DNA of 64,000 nucleotides, from contig CP075370.1 in assembly GCA_019454225.1 (NCBI GenBank), forward strand, positions 3,467,649 to 3,531,648, written 5' to 3'. Source of the stretch: Paracoccaceae bacterium (GTDB taxonomy: Bacteria > Pseudomonadota > Alphaproteobacteria > Rhodobacterales > Rhodobacteraceae). Shown here in pieces: positions 27,714 to 37,600 of the stretch (positions are counted from its first letter, which is position 1; the number at the start of each line of letters is the position of its first letter). Under the pieces are notes generated by a model. It was given only the letters and a program-made list of their open reading frames with translations. It was not told where the DNA came from and did no database searches. Position numbers and translations under genes: made by a program.

Positions 27714-28781
27714 TTACTTCAGCTGGTCCGCGGTGTAGTAGCCCGATCCGACAAGCACGGATTCGTAGTTCGACAGGTCGACCGACACCGGCTTCAGCAG
27801 GTAGGACGGCACGACCTTGACCCCGTTGTCATAGGTCGAGGTGTCGTTGATCTCGGGCTCGCCGCCGCCCAGCAGCGCGTCGACCATGCCGACGGTCACG
27901 CGGGCCAGTTCGCGGGTGTCCTTGAACACCGTCGAATACTGCTCGCCCGCGATCATCGACTTCACGCTCGGCACCTCGGCGTCCTGACCGGTGACGACGG
28001 GCATCTTCAGGTCGCCCGACCCGTAGCCGACGCCCTTGAGCGACGACAGGATGCCGATCGACAGCCCGTCATAGGGCGACAGCGCGCCGTGCAGGACCTT
28101 GTCGCCGTAGTTGGCTGACAGCAGGTTGTCCATTCGGGCCTGCGCGACCGAACCGTCCCAGCGGAGGGTGCCGACCTTGTCCATCCCCATCTGGCCCGAG
28201 GGCACCGCGACATCGCCCGAGGCGATCAGCGGGTCCAGCACGGACATCGCGCCGTTGTAGAAGAAGAAGGCGTTGTTGTCGTCGGGGCTGCCGCCGAACA
28301 GTTCGACGTTCCAGGGCTTCACGTCGGGGAAGCGTTCCTTGAGGCCCGCGACCAGCGACTCGGCCTGCAGGACACCGACCTGGAAGTTGTCGAAGGTGGC
28401 ATAGTAGTCGACGTTCCCGCTTTCGCGGATCAGCCGGTCATAGGCGATGACCTTGATTCCGCTGGCGGCGGCATTCTCGAGCGCGTTCGACAGCGTCGTG
28501 CCGTCGATGGCCGCAATGACCAGCACGTTCACGCCCTTGGTGATCATGTTCTCGATCTGGGCCAGCTGGTTCGGGATGTCATCCTCGGCATATTGCAGAT
28601 CGGTGCCGTAGCCTGCCGCGGTGAACTGGTCGACCATGGAATTCCCGTCGGAAATCCAGCGGGCCGAGGATTTGGTGGGCATGGCGATGCCGATGGTGCC
28701 CTTGGTCTGCGCCATGGCGGGGGCAAGCCCCAGGCCCGCGACAACAGCCAGCGCCGAAAGCGCCGTGGTGAAGATCTTCAT
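27714..28781 (-). CDS. chvE: Periplasmic sugar-binding protein ChvE
   Basis: The periplasmic binding protein for galactose, arabinose, glucose and related aldoses; 355 residues. A signal peptide ([19 protein letters not shown]) is followed by [57 protein letters not shown] and [19 protein letters not shown], all characteristic of ChvE/MmsC proteins. GGGAGG precedes the ATG by about 6 bases. In Agrobacterium, ChvE also binds the VirA sensor to sense plant sugars; no vir genes are here. First gene of the operon, divergent from a GbpR-like regulator. Confidence 0.94.
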   Translation of the reverse strand: MKIFTTALSALAVVAGLGLAPAMAQTKGTIGIAMPTKSSARWISDGNSMVDQFTAAGYGTDLQYAEDDIPNQLAQIENMITKGVNVLVIAAIDGTTLSNALENAAASGIKVIAYDRLIRESGNVDYYATFDNFQVGVLQAESLVAGLKERFPDVKPWNVELFGGSPDDNNAFFFYNGAMSVLDPLIASGDVAVPSGQMGMDKVGTLRWDGSVAQARMDNLLSANYGDKVLHGALSPYDGLSIGILSSLKGVGYGSGDLKMPVVTGQDAEVPSVKSMIAGEQYSTVFKDTRELARVTVGMVDALLGGGEPEINDTSTYDNGVKVVPSYLLKPVSVDLSNYESVLVGSGYYTADQLK

Positions 28782-28893
28782 GCAGTTCCTCCCTAGAACC
28801 CGGTCTTGCTGCCGGGAAAGCCCGCACGCCGGGACGGATTGCCCGGCGCTGCAATGACAGCAGTGACAAGTGCGGTCATGTCTGTCAAATGTG

Positions 28894-28909
28894 GTTTCCG
28901 CAGGGAAAC
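28894..28909. promoter_or_regulatory. Inverted repeat, candidate LysR-type operator
   Basis: GTTTCC-GCAG-GGAAAC lies between the divergent chvE and LysR-type genes, 28 bases before the regulator start and about 113 bases before chvE. LysR regulators commonly bind such dyads next to their own promoter. This is assignment by position only. Confidence 0.5.
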
Positions 28910-28936
28910 ATATCGAAAATGGCATAACGGGTCGCG

Positions 28937-29875
28937 ATGCTGCTGCGAAAGGGACTGAAGATCGCGCATCTGCGCCTGTTCGCGCTGCTGGCCGAGACCG
29001 GACAGGTGGGGGCGGCGGCCGAAGCCATGGGCATGACGCAGCCGGCAGCCTCGCGCCTCCTGTCCGAGGCGGAGGGGATCGCGGGCACGCCGCTGCATCT
29101 GCGCACCGGGCGCGGTATCGCACTGACCCCGGCCGGCGCGGCGCTGGCCCGCCGGGCGGCACGGGTGCTGATCGAGGTCGAGGATGCCGGTCGGGAACTG
29201 GACGAGATTGCCGAGGGCCGTGCGGGGCTCGTGCGGCTCGGGGCGGTGACCGGACCGGCACTGGAACTGGTGCTGCCCGCTCTGGCCGATGCCCAGCGGG
29301 AACTGCCGGGCCTGCGGGTCGAGGTCGTGGTCGGACCGTCGGACGTGCTGACCGATGGCCTGCTGTCGGGGCGGCTGGATTTCGCGTTGGCCCGCCTGCC
29401 AGAGGATGGCGGCAACGGCGGCGCCGGACCGCTGCTGTTCCAGCCGGTCGGCACCGAGCCGGTGGCCCTTGTGGTGCGCCGGGGGCATCCGCTGGCGGGC
29501 GTGTCGAAGGTGCCGCCGGGGGCGCTCATGCACTACGACTGGGTGATGCCCGGGCCCGACGCGATCCTCAGGCGCAGCGTCGTGGCCCGACTGCGCGCGC
29601 TGGGCCTGCCCGATCCGCCGGGGCGGGTGGCGACCGCGAGTTTCCTGCTGACATTCGCGATCCTCGACGGATCGGACGCGATCGCGCCGCTTGCGCGGGC
29701 CGTGGCCAACCGCTTTGCGGGCCGCCCCGACGCGCCGTTCGCCGCGCTCTGCGAAGACCTCGCGATCGAGGTGCCGGCCTTCGGCATGCTGACGCGGGCG
29801 GGGGCCGGGCTGACGCCCTCGGCGGGCCGGTTGCAGGCGATGATCCTTGACCACGCGGCAGCCCGGTCGGCTTGA
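28937..29875 (+). CDS. gbpR: LysR-type regulator, GbpR-like
   Basis: A 312-residue LysR-family transcription factor. The winged helix-turn-helix is at residues 5-65 ([35 protein letters not shown]). The effector-binding domain follows, with the segment [18 protein letters not shown] and LEVVV-type strands. The tail, from [22 protein letters not shown], is typical of GbpR. In Agrobacterium, GbpR is encoded next to chvE and controls it in response to galactose and arabinose; the same divergent arrangement is seen here. The symbol is by analogy. Confidence 0.82.
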   Translation: MLLRKGLKIAHLRLFALLAETGQVGAAAEAMGMTQPAASRLLSEAEGIAGTPLHLRTGRGIALTPAGAALARRAARVLIEVEDAGRELDEIAEGRAGLVRLGAVTGPALELVLPALADAQRELPGLRVEVVVGPSDVLTDGLLSGRLDFALARLPEDGGNGGAGPLLFQPVGTEPVALVVRRGHPLAGVSKVPPGALMHYDWVMPGPDAILRRSVVARLRALGLPDPPGRVATASFLLTFAILDGSDAIAPLARAVANRFAGRPDAPFAALCEDLAIEVPAFGMLTRAGAGLTPSAGRLQAMILDHAAARSA

Positions 29876-29936
29876 CACCCGGGGCCAATCCCGCCTCTAT
29901 CCGCCTGCGCAGGGCGGTCGGTGGGGCAAGGGTGCA

Positions 29937-32900
29937 ATGATCCGGGACTACATGCGGCGGCTGCGCCCGAACGCCGGAACCGAGGCGGAGCGACGGATGG
30001 GTGCCCCGGGCGGGTCGGATCGCGGCGCGGTCGAGATTGCGTTGCGCTACAACGGGCTGTTCGACGGCGCCTGGTATCTGCGGCAAAACCCGGACGTGGC
30101 GGCAGCGGGGATGGACCCGCTGGAGCACTTCCTGTCGAGCGGGATGTCCGAGGGGCGCGACCCTTCGCCCCTGTTCTCGACCTCGTTCTACCTGACGACC
30201 TACCCCGATGTCGCCGCCGCCGACGTGCATCCGCTGCTGCATTTCATCACGGCGGGCGGATCGGAGAACCGGCGGCCGCATCCGCTGGTGGCGCCGAAGT
30301 GGCTGCGGTCGCGCCTGCCCGACGGTTTGCCGTTCGACAACCCGCTGCTGGGCCTGCTGATGACCCGGCAACGGCTGGGACCGCGACCGTTGTTCGACAT
30401 CGACCGGGTAGCGGCGGCACTGGGCCTGCCTGACGAAGAGACGCCTGCCGGCGTGCTGGCCGCCTGGTTCGCCACCGCCGCAGGTCAGCGCCCCGACCCC
30501 CATGTCCTGGTTTCATCGGCCCATATCCGGCGCGCGCTGTGGGTGCCCGACGAGGCCTGCGCGGTCGAGGCCTATTGCCGCAACCGGGGCACGACCGCCG
30601 CACCACACCCCCTGATCGAGCGCGACTATTCCTGGGAACGGATGCCCGACCTGCACGGCGCGGATGACGAACTGACGCTGCTGGATGCCGTGCTGGCGTC
30701 GCCCCGCGCGGGCGAGATCGACCTGACGCCGATGCTCGACATCGCGCATTACCGGCGCGGCGCGGTGGCGCGGGGGCTGCCTGCCGACCTCGGGGGGGTG
30801 CCGCCGCTGGCGCACTACCTGGAAACCGGGGCGGCGATGGGGATCGACCCCAATCCGCTTTTCGACGAATTCCTCTATCGGCAGCGCTATCTGACGGGAT
30901 CGCCGGGTGTCGCGGGGCTGATGCACTACCGCGACCACGGGCGCGAACCCTGGATGTCGCTGGCCCCCCGCTTCCCCGACAGGTTCTATGTCACGCGCTA
31001 CCCCGAGGTGATGCAGGATTTCCCCGGCACGCCGCTGCTGCACTACCTGATGCACGGCCGGGCCGAGGGGCGGAAGCTTCGCGAACCCGCTTGGTCGGAC
31101 GATTTCGACGGCTGGGACCAGCTGCGCGAGGAGGTGCGGGCAGGCGTGGCGCGATGGGGCCGGGCCGATCCCGAGGTCACGGTGATCGTGCCGGTCTACA
31201 ACCAGTTCCTCTATACCCTTCGCTGCCTGTGGTCGATGCTGCGGGCCGGTGACCGGGCACGGCTGCAAGTGATCGTGGCCGACGACGGATCGAGCGACGA
31301 GACCGCCGGTTTCCTCCGCGACCTGCCGGGCATCACCTATATCCGCAACCCCGAGAACATGGGGTTCCTGCAGTCGTGCAACAACGCCGCGCAGGCGGCG
31401 ATCGCGCCCTATGTCTTCCTGCTGAACAACGATACCGCCGTGCTGCCCGGCTGGATCGACAGCCTGCTCGACATCGCGCGCCAGACCCCCGACGCGGGGA
31501 TCATCGGGTCAAAGCTTGTCTACCCCGACGGAACGCTGCAGGAGGCAGGGGGATATGTCTGGTCGGACGGCGGCGGTGCGAACCTCGGCCGCGGGGCGGA
31601 CCCGAGCGAGCCGGGCTTTTCCACCCGCCGCGATGCGGACTACATCTCGGGTGCCGCAATCCTTGTCCCGCGGGCGGTCTGGCGGGACGTGGGCGGGTTC
31701 GACACCCGCTACATGCCCGCCTATTGCGAGGATACCGACCTTGCCATGCGGCTGCGGCAGCTGGGCTGGCGCGTGATCTATCAGCCCGCCTCGGTCGTCG
31801 TCCATTTCGAGGGAGTGTCCTCGGGCACCTCGACGGACAGCGGGATCAAGGCCTACCAGGTGGTGAACTTCGAGAAGCTGCGCGAACGCTGGGCCTTTGC
31901 GCTTGAGCGGCACGAACACAGCCAGACCATCTATCCGCGGAACATCCCCCGGGCGCGGCGCCCGCGCATCCTGATGATCGACCACGAGGTGCCCGAACCC
32001 GACAAGGACGCAGGGTCGGTGATCGCGTGGTGGCACATCCGGCTGCTGCTGGGGATGGGCTACGAACTGACCTTCGTGCCGAACAACCTGCTGCCGTCGG
32101 GAAGCTATGGCACGGCGCTGCAGGCCCTGGGGGTCGAGCTGATCCATACCCCCTACGTCAAGGACATCGGCCGCTACCTGGATCGCCATGCATCCGATTT
32201 CGATGTCTTCTACCTGTGCCGCTACGGAGAAGGCGGTCGCTGGATCGAGAGGCTGCGCCAGTTGTGTCCGGCGACGCCGATCATCTTCAACACCGCCGAC
32301 CTGCATTTCCTGCGCGCATCGCGCGAGGCGCGGCTGAAGGGGAACCTGCCCGAGGACATGGAGCGTGTCGCCGCGATCCGGACGCGCGAGCTGCAGGTGA
32401 TCGGCATGGCATCGGACACGATCCTGGTGTCGACCCACGAACGCGACGTCCTGCGCGACATGGGGGTGCGTGACAGCCTGTCGGTCATTCCACTGGTCAT
32501 GCCGGTTGCGGAACGGGTGCCTCCGCGCGAGGGGCGGCGCGGCATCGCCTTCGTGGGCGGCTATCGCCACACCCCCAATGTCGATGCGGTGATGTATTTC
32601 CTGTCCGACATCTGGCCGCTGATCCAGTCCGCGCGACCGGACCTGGAGTTCCACATCGTCGGTTCCAGCCCCCCTGCCGCCTTCGACGCGCTGAAACTGC
32701 CGGGCGTCAAGGTGGTGGGCTATGTCGAGGATCTGGACAGCTATCTGGACGGGCTGGTCGCCACGATCGTGCCGTTGCAGTACGGCGCGGGCATCAAGGG
32801 CAAGATCGGGTCGTCGCTGGCGGCGGGGGTGCCCTGCATCTCGACCACCGTGGGGGCCGAGGGGATGGGCCTGCAGCCTGGCAGCGAGATCGTGATCGCC

Positions 32901-33626
32901 GACAGTCCCGAGGATTTCGCGGCCGCGGTGCTGTGGGTCGTCGAGGACGCCGACCTGTGGGACCGGCTGAGCCGTGGCGGGCGCGATTTCGTTGCGCGCG
33001 CGTATTCGCCCGAGGTGACGCGGCGCCGTCTTCTGCGCCAGCTGGCCAAGGTGGGCGCGGCGCCATTCTCGGGCCGCTGCACGATCACCGGCGCCGCCGA
33101 ACAGCGCCGCTTCCTGCACGACGACCGGCCCGACAGCCTGGCGGCCGGGGACGGGTTGCCCGGATCGGCAGAGCGCGTGGCGGCGCAGGCCCTGGCACGC
33201 CTGGCCGGGCAACCGGACACGGCACTGGCGCGGATCGACCCGGCGCGCCTGCCCGCGCTGGCCGTGGCGGGTGACATGCCGTCGCTTGCCGATGCGCTTG
33301 CGCCGTCCGGCCGGCTTGTCGCGCCCGACGCGGCCGAGCTTCTGGCCGCGCGCATCGTTCTGGACGACGCGGCAGAGGACATGCTGCGCACCGTGCTCGA
33401 CGTCGCGGGTGACACCTGCACGCGGCTTGTGCTTGCATGCGCGCCGGTGGGGCAGCAACCGGGCACGGCCCGGGCCGAGGCGCCGCGCCTGATGCGGCTT
33501 GTGCTGATGCTTGAGGCGGAAGGATGGGACGTGCGCAGCGACCGCATGACGCTTCCGGAATGCGCGCTGACCGGCTGCGCGCTGATCGAGGCGCGCCGCC
33601 CCCCGCCGCCCACCGCCACCGCATGA
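29937..33626 (+). CDS. Large two-domain glycosyltransferase (GT2 plus GT4-like)
   Basis: A 1229-residue cytoplasmic protein. The first 400 residues hold repeated units of the form YLxxxPDVAxxxxxPLxHxxxxGxxEGRxP (for example FDGAWYLRQNPDVAAAG), found ahead of glycosyltransferases in some bacteria. A GT2 domain follows (about 415-660): VTVIVPVYNQFLYTLRCL, VIVADDGSSDETAGFL, VFLLNNDTAVLPGWID (metal-binding NDD-like) and YCEDTDLAMRLRQLGW. A GT4-like domain comes next (about 680-1040), with FVGGYRHTPNVDAVMYFL, YVEDLDSYLDG and PLQYGAGIKGKIGSSLAAGVP. The last 190 residues match nothing I know. It probably builds a surface polysaccharide or glycosylates a surface protein. The start at 29937 is preceded by a weak AAGGG; the longer frame reaches into the LysR gene. 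Confidence 0.85.
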   Translation: MIRDYMRRLRPNAGTEAERRMGAPGGSDRGAVEIALRYNGLFDGAWYLRQNPDVAAAGMDPLEHFLSSGMSEGRDPSPLFSTSFYLTTYPDVAAADVHPLLHFITAGGSENRRPHPLVAPKWLRSRLPDGLPFDNPLLGLLMTRQRLGPRPLFDIDRVAAALGLPDEETPAGVLAAWFATAAGQRPDPHVLVSSAHIRRALWVPDEACAVEAYCRNRGTTAAPHPLIERDYSWERMPDLHGADDELTLLDAVLASPRAGEIDLTPMLDIAHYRRGAVARGLPADLGGVPPLAHYLETGAAMGIDPNPLFDEFLYRQRYLTGSPGVAGLMHYRDHGREPWMSLAPRFPDRFYVTRYPEVMQDFPGTPLLHYLMHGRAEGRKLREPAWSDDFDGWDQLREEVRAGVARWGRADPEVTVIVPVYNQFLYTLRCLWSMLRAGDRARLQVIVADDGSSDETAGFLRDLPGITYIRNPENMGFLQSCNNAAQAAIAPYVFLLNNDTAVLPGWIDSLLDIARQTPDAGIIGSKLVYPDGTLQEAGGYVWSDGGGANLGRGADPSEPGFSTRRDADYISGAAILVPRAVWRDVGGFDTRYMPAYCEDTDLAMRLRQLGWRVIYQPASVVVHFEGVSSGTSTDSGIKAYQVVNFEKLRERWAFALERHEHSQTIYPRNIPRARRPRILMIDHEVPEPDKDAGSVIAWWHIRLLLGMGYELTFVPNNLLPSGSYGTALQALGVELIHTPYVKDIGRYLDRHASDFDVFYLCRYGEGGRWIERLRQLCPATPIIFNTADLHFLRASREARLKGNLPEDMERVAAIRTRELQVIGMASDTILVSTHERDVLRDMGVRDSLSVIPLVMPVAERVPPREGRRGIAFVGGYRHTPNVDAVMYFLSDIWPLIQSARPDLEFHIVGSSPPAAFDALKLPGVKVVGYVEDLDSYLDGLVATIVPLQYGAGIKGKIGSSLAAGVPCISTTVGAEGMGLQPGSEIVIADSPEDFAAAVLWVVEDADLWDRLSRGGRDFVARAYSPEVTRRRLLRQLAKVGAAPFSGRCTITGAAEQRRFLHDDRPDSLAAGDGLPGSAERVAAQALARLAGQPDTALARIDPARLPALAVAGDMPSLADALAPSGRLVAPDAAELLAARIVLDDAAEDMLRTVLDVAGDTCTRLVLACAPVGQQPGTARAEAPRLMRLVLMLEAEGWDVRSDRMTLPECALTGCALIEARRPPPPTATA

Positions 33627-33771
33627 CCGGAACCCGAACCGCGGGGCGGGCGCGGTCCGGGCGTTGCGCGACCCGCCGATTGTGGGTAATCCCGCCGCCC
33701 GGGGGGCCCGGTGACGCCGGGCGGGGTGCGGTGCCTGCGGCGGGGGCCGCTGGAACAGCCATGGAGGCCAG

Positions 33772-34500
33772 ATGGCGCATCTGATGGATCGCACGATCAT
33801 CCTGCACTACCACCTGTTCAAGAATGCCGGGACCTCTTTCGATGGCATCCTGAAATGGAACTTTCCCGGTCGCTGGGTCACGGCCGAATTTCCGACAGGC
33901 CCCGCCAGCAACACCGATCAGGTGACGGAGTGGATTGTCTCGAACCCGCAGGCGGTGGCGTTTTCCAGCCATACCGCCTCGGGTCCGCTGCCCGAAATTC
34001 CCGGTGTGCGCATCATTTCGGCGCTGTTCCTGCGCGATCCGGTCGAGCGCATCCGGTCCGCCTATCTTTTCGAGCGCGCACAGGCCGCAACCGCCGTGGC
34101 CGACAGCCGCGGCGTGGAACTTGCCCGGCGCACCGACCTTGACGGCTATGCGCGGGCGCGCATCGCCGTGCGGGGTGACCGCCAGTGCCGCGACTTCCAC
34201 GTCGCCCGCCTGTCGCGCTTCGTGCCCGGCCCGCAGCCGGAACTGGAACGCGCCGAGGCGGCGCTGAAGGTGCTGAGCTTCGTGGGCGAGGTCGAGCGGT
34301 TCGGCCACAGCATCGGCCGGTTTCAGCGGCTGGTTGCGCCGGTGTGGCCGAAGTTCTCGGCCGGGTCGATGCACCTGAACCGCGCCGTAGAGAAGGAAGT
34401 CGCCGAGATCTCGCCGGAACTGCGTGTGTTTCTTGAAGACAACAACCGCGACGACCTTGCGCTGCTCGAAACCGCGCGGCGCACGGTCTGGGCGGAATGA
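33772..34500 (+). CDS. Sulfotransferase-like protein
   Basis: A 242-residue protein with the two PAPS-binding segments of cytosolic and carbohydrate sulfotransferases: HYHLFKNAGTSFDG (5'-phosphosulfate loop, near residue 20) and LFLRDPVERIRSAYLF (3'-phosphate site, about 84-99). It would transfer sulfate to a sugar or related acceptor. A GGAGG lies about 6 bases before the ATG. It follows the large glycosyltransferase at 145 bp and precedes the adhesin, so sulfation of a surface glycan is a reasonable guess. Confidence 0.8.
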   Translation: MAHLMDRTIILHYHLFKNAGTSFDGILKWNFPGRWVTAEFPTGPASNTDQVTEWIVSNPQAVAFSSHTASGPLPEIPGVRIISALFLRDPVERIRSAYLFERAQAATAVADSRGVELARRTDLDGYARARIAVRGDRQCRDFHVARLSRFVPGPQPELERAEAALKVLSFVGEVERFGHSIGRFQRLVAPVWPKFSAGSMHLNRAVEKEVAEISPELRVFLEDNNRDDLALLETARRTVWAE

Positions 34501-34635
34501 TGCGGCACGATCACGCACCGGATGACGTGTCGTAAAGGCGACAGTCACCCTGCGGCAATGGCGCAAGAGCGTCAAAATCCCGGATTGCTGTTGCTGCCGC
34601 GAACGGCATTCGACTAGGTTCGGGCAAACTCATTC

Positions 34636-34655
34636 ACGACCCTTCGCGGGGTCGT
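34636..34655 (+). other. Stem-loop in adhesin leader
   Basis: ACGACCC-TTCGCG-GGGTCGT forms a 7-bp stem 25 bases before the autotransporter ATG. It is not followed by a T run, so it is not a clear terminator. It may be a 5' leader structure or the weak end of the upstream transcript. Confidence 0.4.
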
Positions 34656-34679
34656 TGGCTCGTATGCAGGAACCAGGTC

Positions 34680-37600
34680 ATGTCCCAACCCCTTCCGATG
34701 ACGACCACCCGCCAGATCGGTATCCGGCAGCGCAGCCTGCGGCGCCACTGCCGCCTGGGGCGCGCGACCGAACTGGTGTTCATCCTGGCCACGGGCGTGA
34801 TGCTGACCCTTGGCGGTCAGGCGCAGGCGCAGACCTGGGACGGCGAGACGGACAGCGACTGGGCCACCGGGACGAACTGGGACGGCGACGCGAAACCGAC
34901 CGTCGGCCAGACCGCAGAGATCAGCGACGCAGGGGCCCCGAACCAGCCCACGGTGAGCACGACCGAGACGGTGGCGCAGACGAACGTTTCGGCGGGTACC
35001 CTGACAATCTCGGGCACCGGCACCCTGAACAGCCCTGTTGCCACGGCGCTGGACGGGAACATCGTGATCGAGTCTGGCGGTACGATCGGTGGTTCGCTGG
35101 ATGCCATCGGGACCACCGGGTCGAACGCGGGAACCATCACCGGCTACCTTCGCGTGGGCAGCGGCACCTTTGACAATGCCGGGGTCGTGCAGGGCACGAC
35201 CACGATCAACTCGGGCACGCTGAACCTGAACAGCGGGACCAACCTTGCAGACGCCCAGGACTTCATCGTCAACGGCGGCACGGTGAACGTGAACGCATCG
35301 GACACCGTCGGCTCGCTGTCGGGCACCGGCGGCACGATCAACTTCGTCCCTGACGCCACGCTGACGATCAATCAGTCCTCGGCCGGCACCTACAGCGGCG
35401 ACATCACGGGATCGGCCACGTTCGATTCCACCTACCTGCTGAAGCAGGGCGCTGAGACGCTGACGCTCAGCGGCAACAACACGATGACCGGCTCTGGTCG
35501 GTTGCGGGTCAATGGCGGGACTCTCGTGCTCCAGGGCGGGAACGCCGTGGGCAATACCGACGCGCTGGAGGTCACCACCGGCACGGTATCGCTTGAGGCG
35601 GACGAGACGGTGGGCCTGCTTCTGGGGGCTGCCTCCGGCACGCTGAACCTGAACGGCAACACGATCACGCTGGCCGGATCGGGCGTTCCCGATTCCGCGA
35701 ACGCGGCCATCAACGTGACCGGCACCGGCGGGATCACGTTGAACGGCGCCAACTTCACGCAGCGTTTCGATACCGGCCTTGCCTATACCGGCGCGACCAC
35801 CGTCACGGCGGGCACGTTCCGGCTCGGCGCCGACAACATCATCGACGACGCCTCGGACGTCACGGTCAACGGCGGCACGCTGGCGCTGCAGGGCTTCAGC
35901 GACACGGTGGACACCGTTGCCATGTCCTCCGGCGCGATCACCGGAACCGGCACGCTGACCGCGACGTCCTACACCCAGAGCGGCGGCACGCTGGGTGCGA
36001 CGCTGTCCTCGGCCGGGGCGAAGGAACTGACCGGCGGCACCATCTCGGGCACGCTGACCGGCGCCGGGGCGACCACGATCGCCGCGGGCGCGGGCACGGT
36101 GACCGTCGATGCCACGGGCACCATCACCGGAGACGTCACGCTGGAATCGGGCACGCTGCGCATCGGCAATTCGGGCGCGATCGGCGGCACCATCACCACC
36201 ACCGGTTCGGTCATCAGCTATGCCGACGCTGTTTCGGTGGCATCCGAGATCAATCTCGATTCCGACGATACCCAGCTTGAGGTTCTCGGCGCCGACAACG
36301 CCACCCAGACCGGCAACATCGTGGAAACGACAGGTCCGCACGGGATCGAGAAGATCGGGACCGGCAGCCTGCAGCTGACCGGTACGAACACCTACACCGG
36401 CACCACGGTTGTGACCGAGGGCTCGCTGATCATCGGTGGCGGTGGCAGCATCGTCAGCAACATGGAAATCGGCGTGGACGGCACCGTGACGGTGCAGGGC
36501 ACCTCGTCGGTCGCCGACATCGACAACGCGGGCAACCTGTCGGTCGGCGGGACGGCCGGGGCCCTGACGAACTCTGGCTTTGCCAGCGTCGCCGGTTCGG
36601 TGACATCGCTGACCAACACCGCAGGCACCACCAACATCGGGGGGCTGACCACCGGCACCGTGACCGGCGACACCAGCGTGTCGGGCGGGACGGTGCGGCT
36701 GCAGACGAACTCGGACCTTGCGGACACCAGCACGGTGACCGTTTCGGACACCGGCACGTTCACGGTCGACGAGGACGATACCATCGCAACGCTGACGCAG
36801 AGCGACGGCACCGTGAACGGCAATTCCACGCTGACGGTGACCGGGGCCTTCGACCAGTCGGGCGGCACCACGGGCGGCACGGTGACGGTCGTCACCAACA
36901 CCTTCACCCAGTCGGGCGGGGCCGTCGTGGCGCTTGGCACCACCGTCACCGCATCCGGCGACCAGACCCTGCAGGGCGGCTCCATCGGCGGTCGGCTGGA
37001 CGGCGCAGGGGCGATCACGGTCGAATCCGGCCAGACGAACCTGACGACGGGCAACATCAGCAACACCACCGGGATCACGATCACCGACGGCACCCTGAAC
37101 AACATCGGCGGCTTCATCGACACTGCCGGCAACAGCATCGTCCTGGACGGTGCCGGTGCCACGCTGATCAACGTCGGTGATGCGGGCGGCGACGCGTTTG
37201 CCGATGACGAGACGATCACCGTCAACGCGGGCACGTTCACCAACAACATCGACGAAACCATCGGCGCCCTGGAACAGACGGGCGGCACCATCGACGGCAC
37301 GGGCATCATCACGGCGGATACGTTTGTCCAGTCGGGCGGAGACATGGCGGGGCTGGTGGACACGACCACCAGTGCCACGCTGGACGGCGGCATCATCAGC
37401 GGCACCCTGTCGGGCGCTGCGGCCACGGTGCAGACCGGCACCACCACCCTGACCGGCACGATCAGCGCCGATACGACCATCACCTCGACCCTCGAGGTTG
37501 ACGGCGGCGCCCTGACCGGCACCACCACACTGTCCGGCGGCACGCTGACCGGGCTGTCCGACAGCACGATCACCGGCGACGTCGGCACCGACGCGGCGGG

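Noticed and set aside
31509-33800. 763-residue open frame antisense to the glycosyltransferase
   Set aside because: No motif, Arg/His-rich; shadow of high-GC coding DNA.
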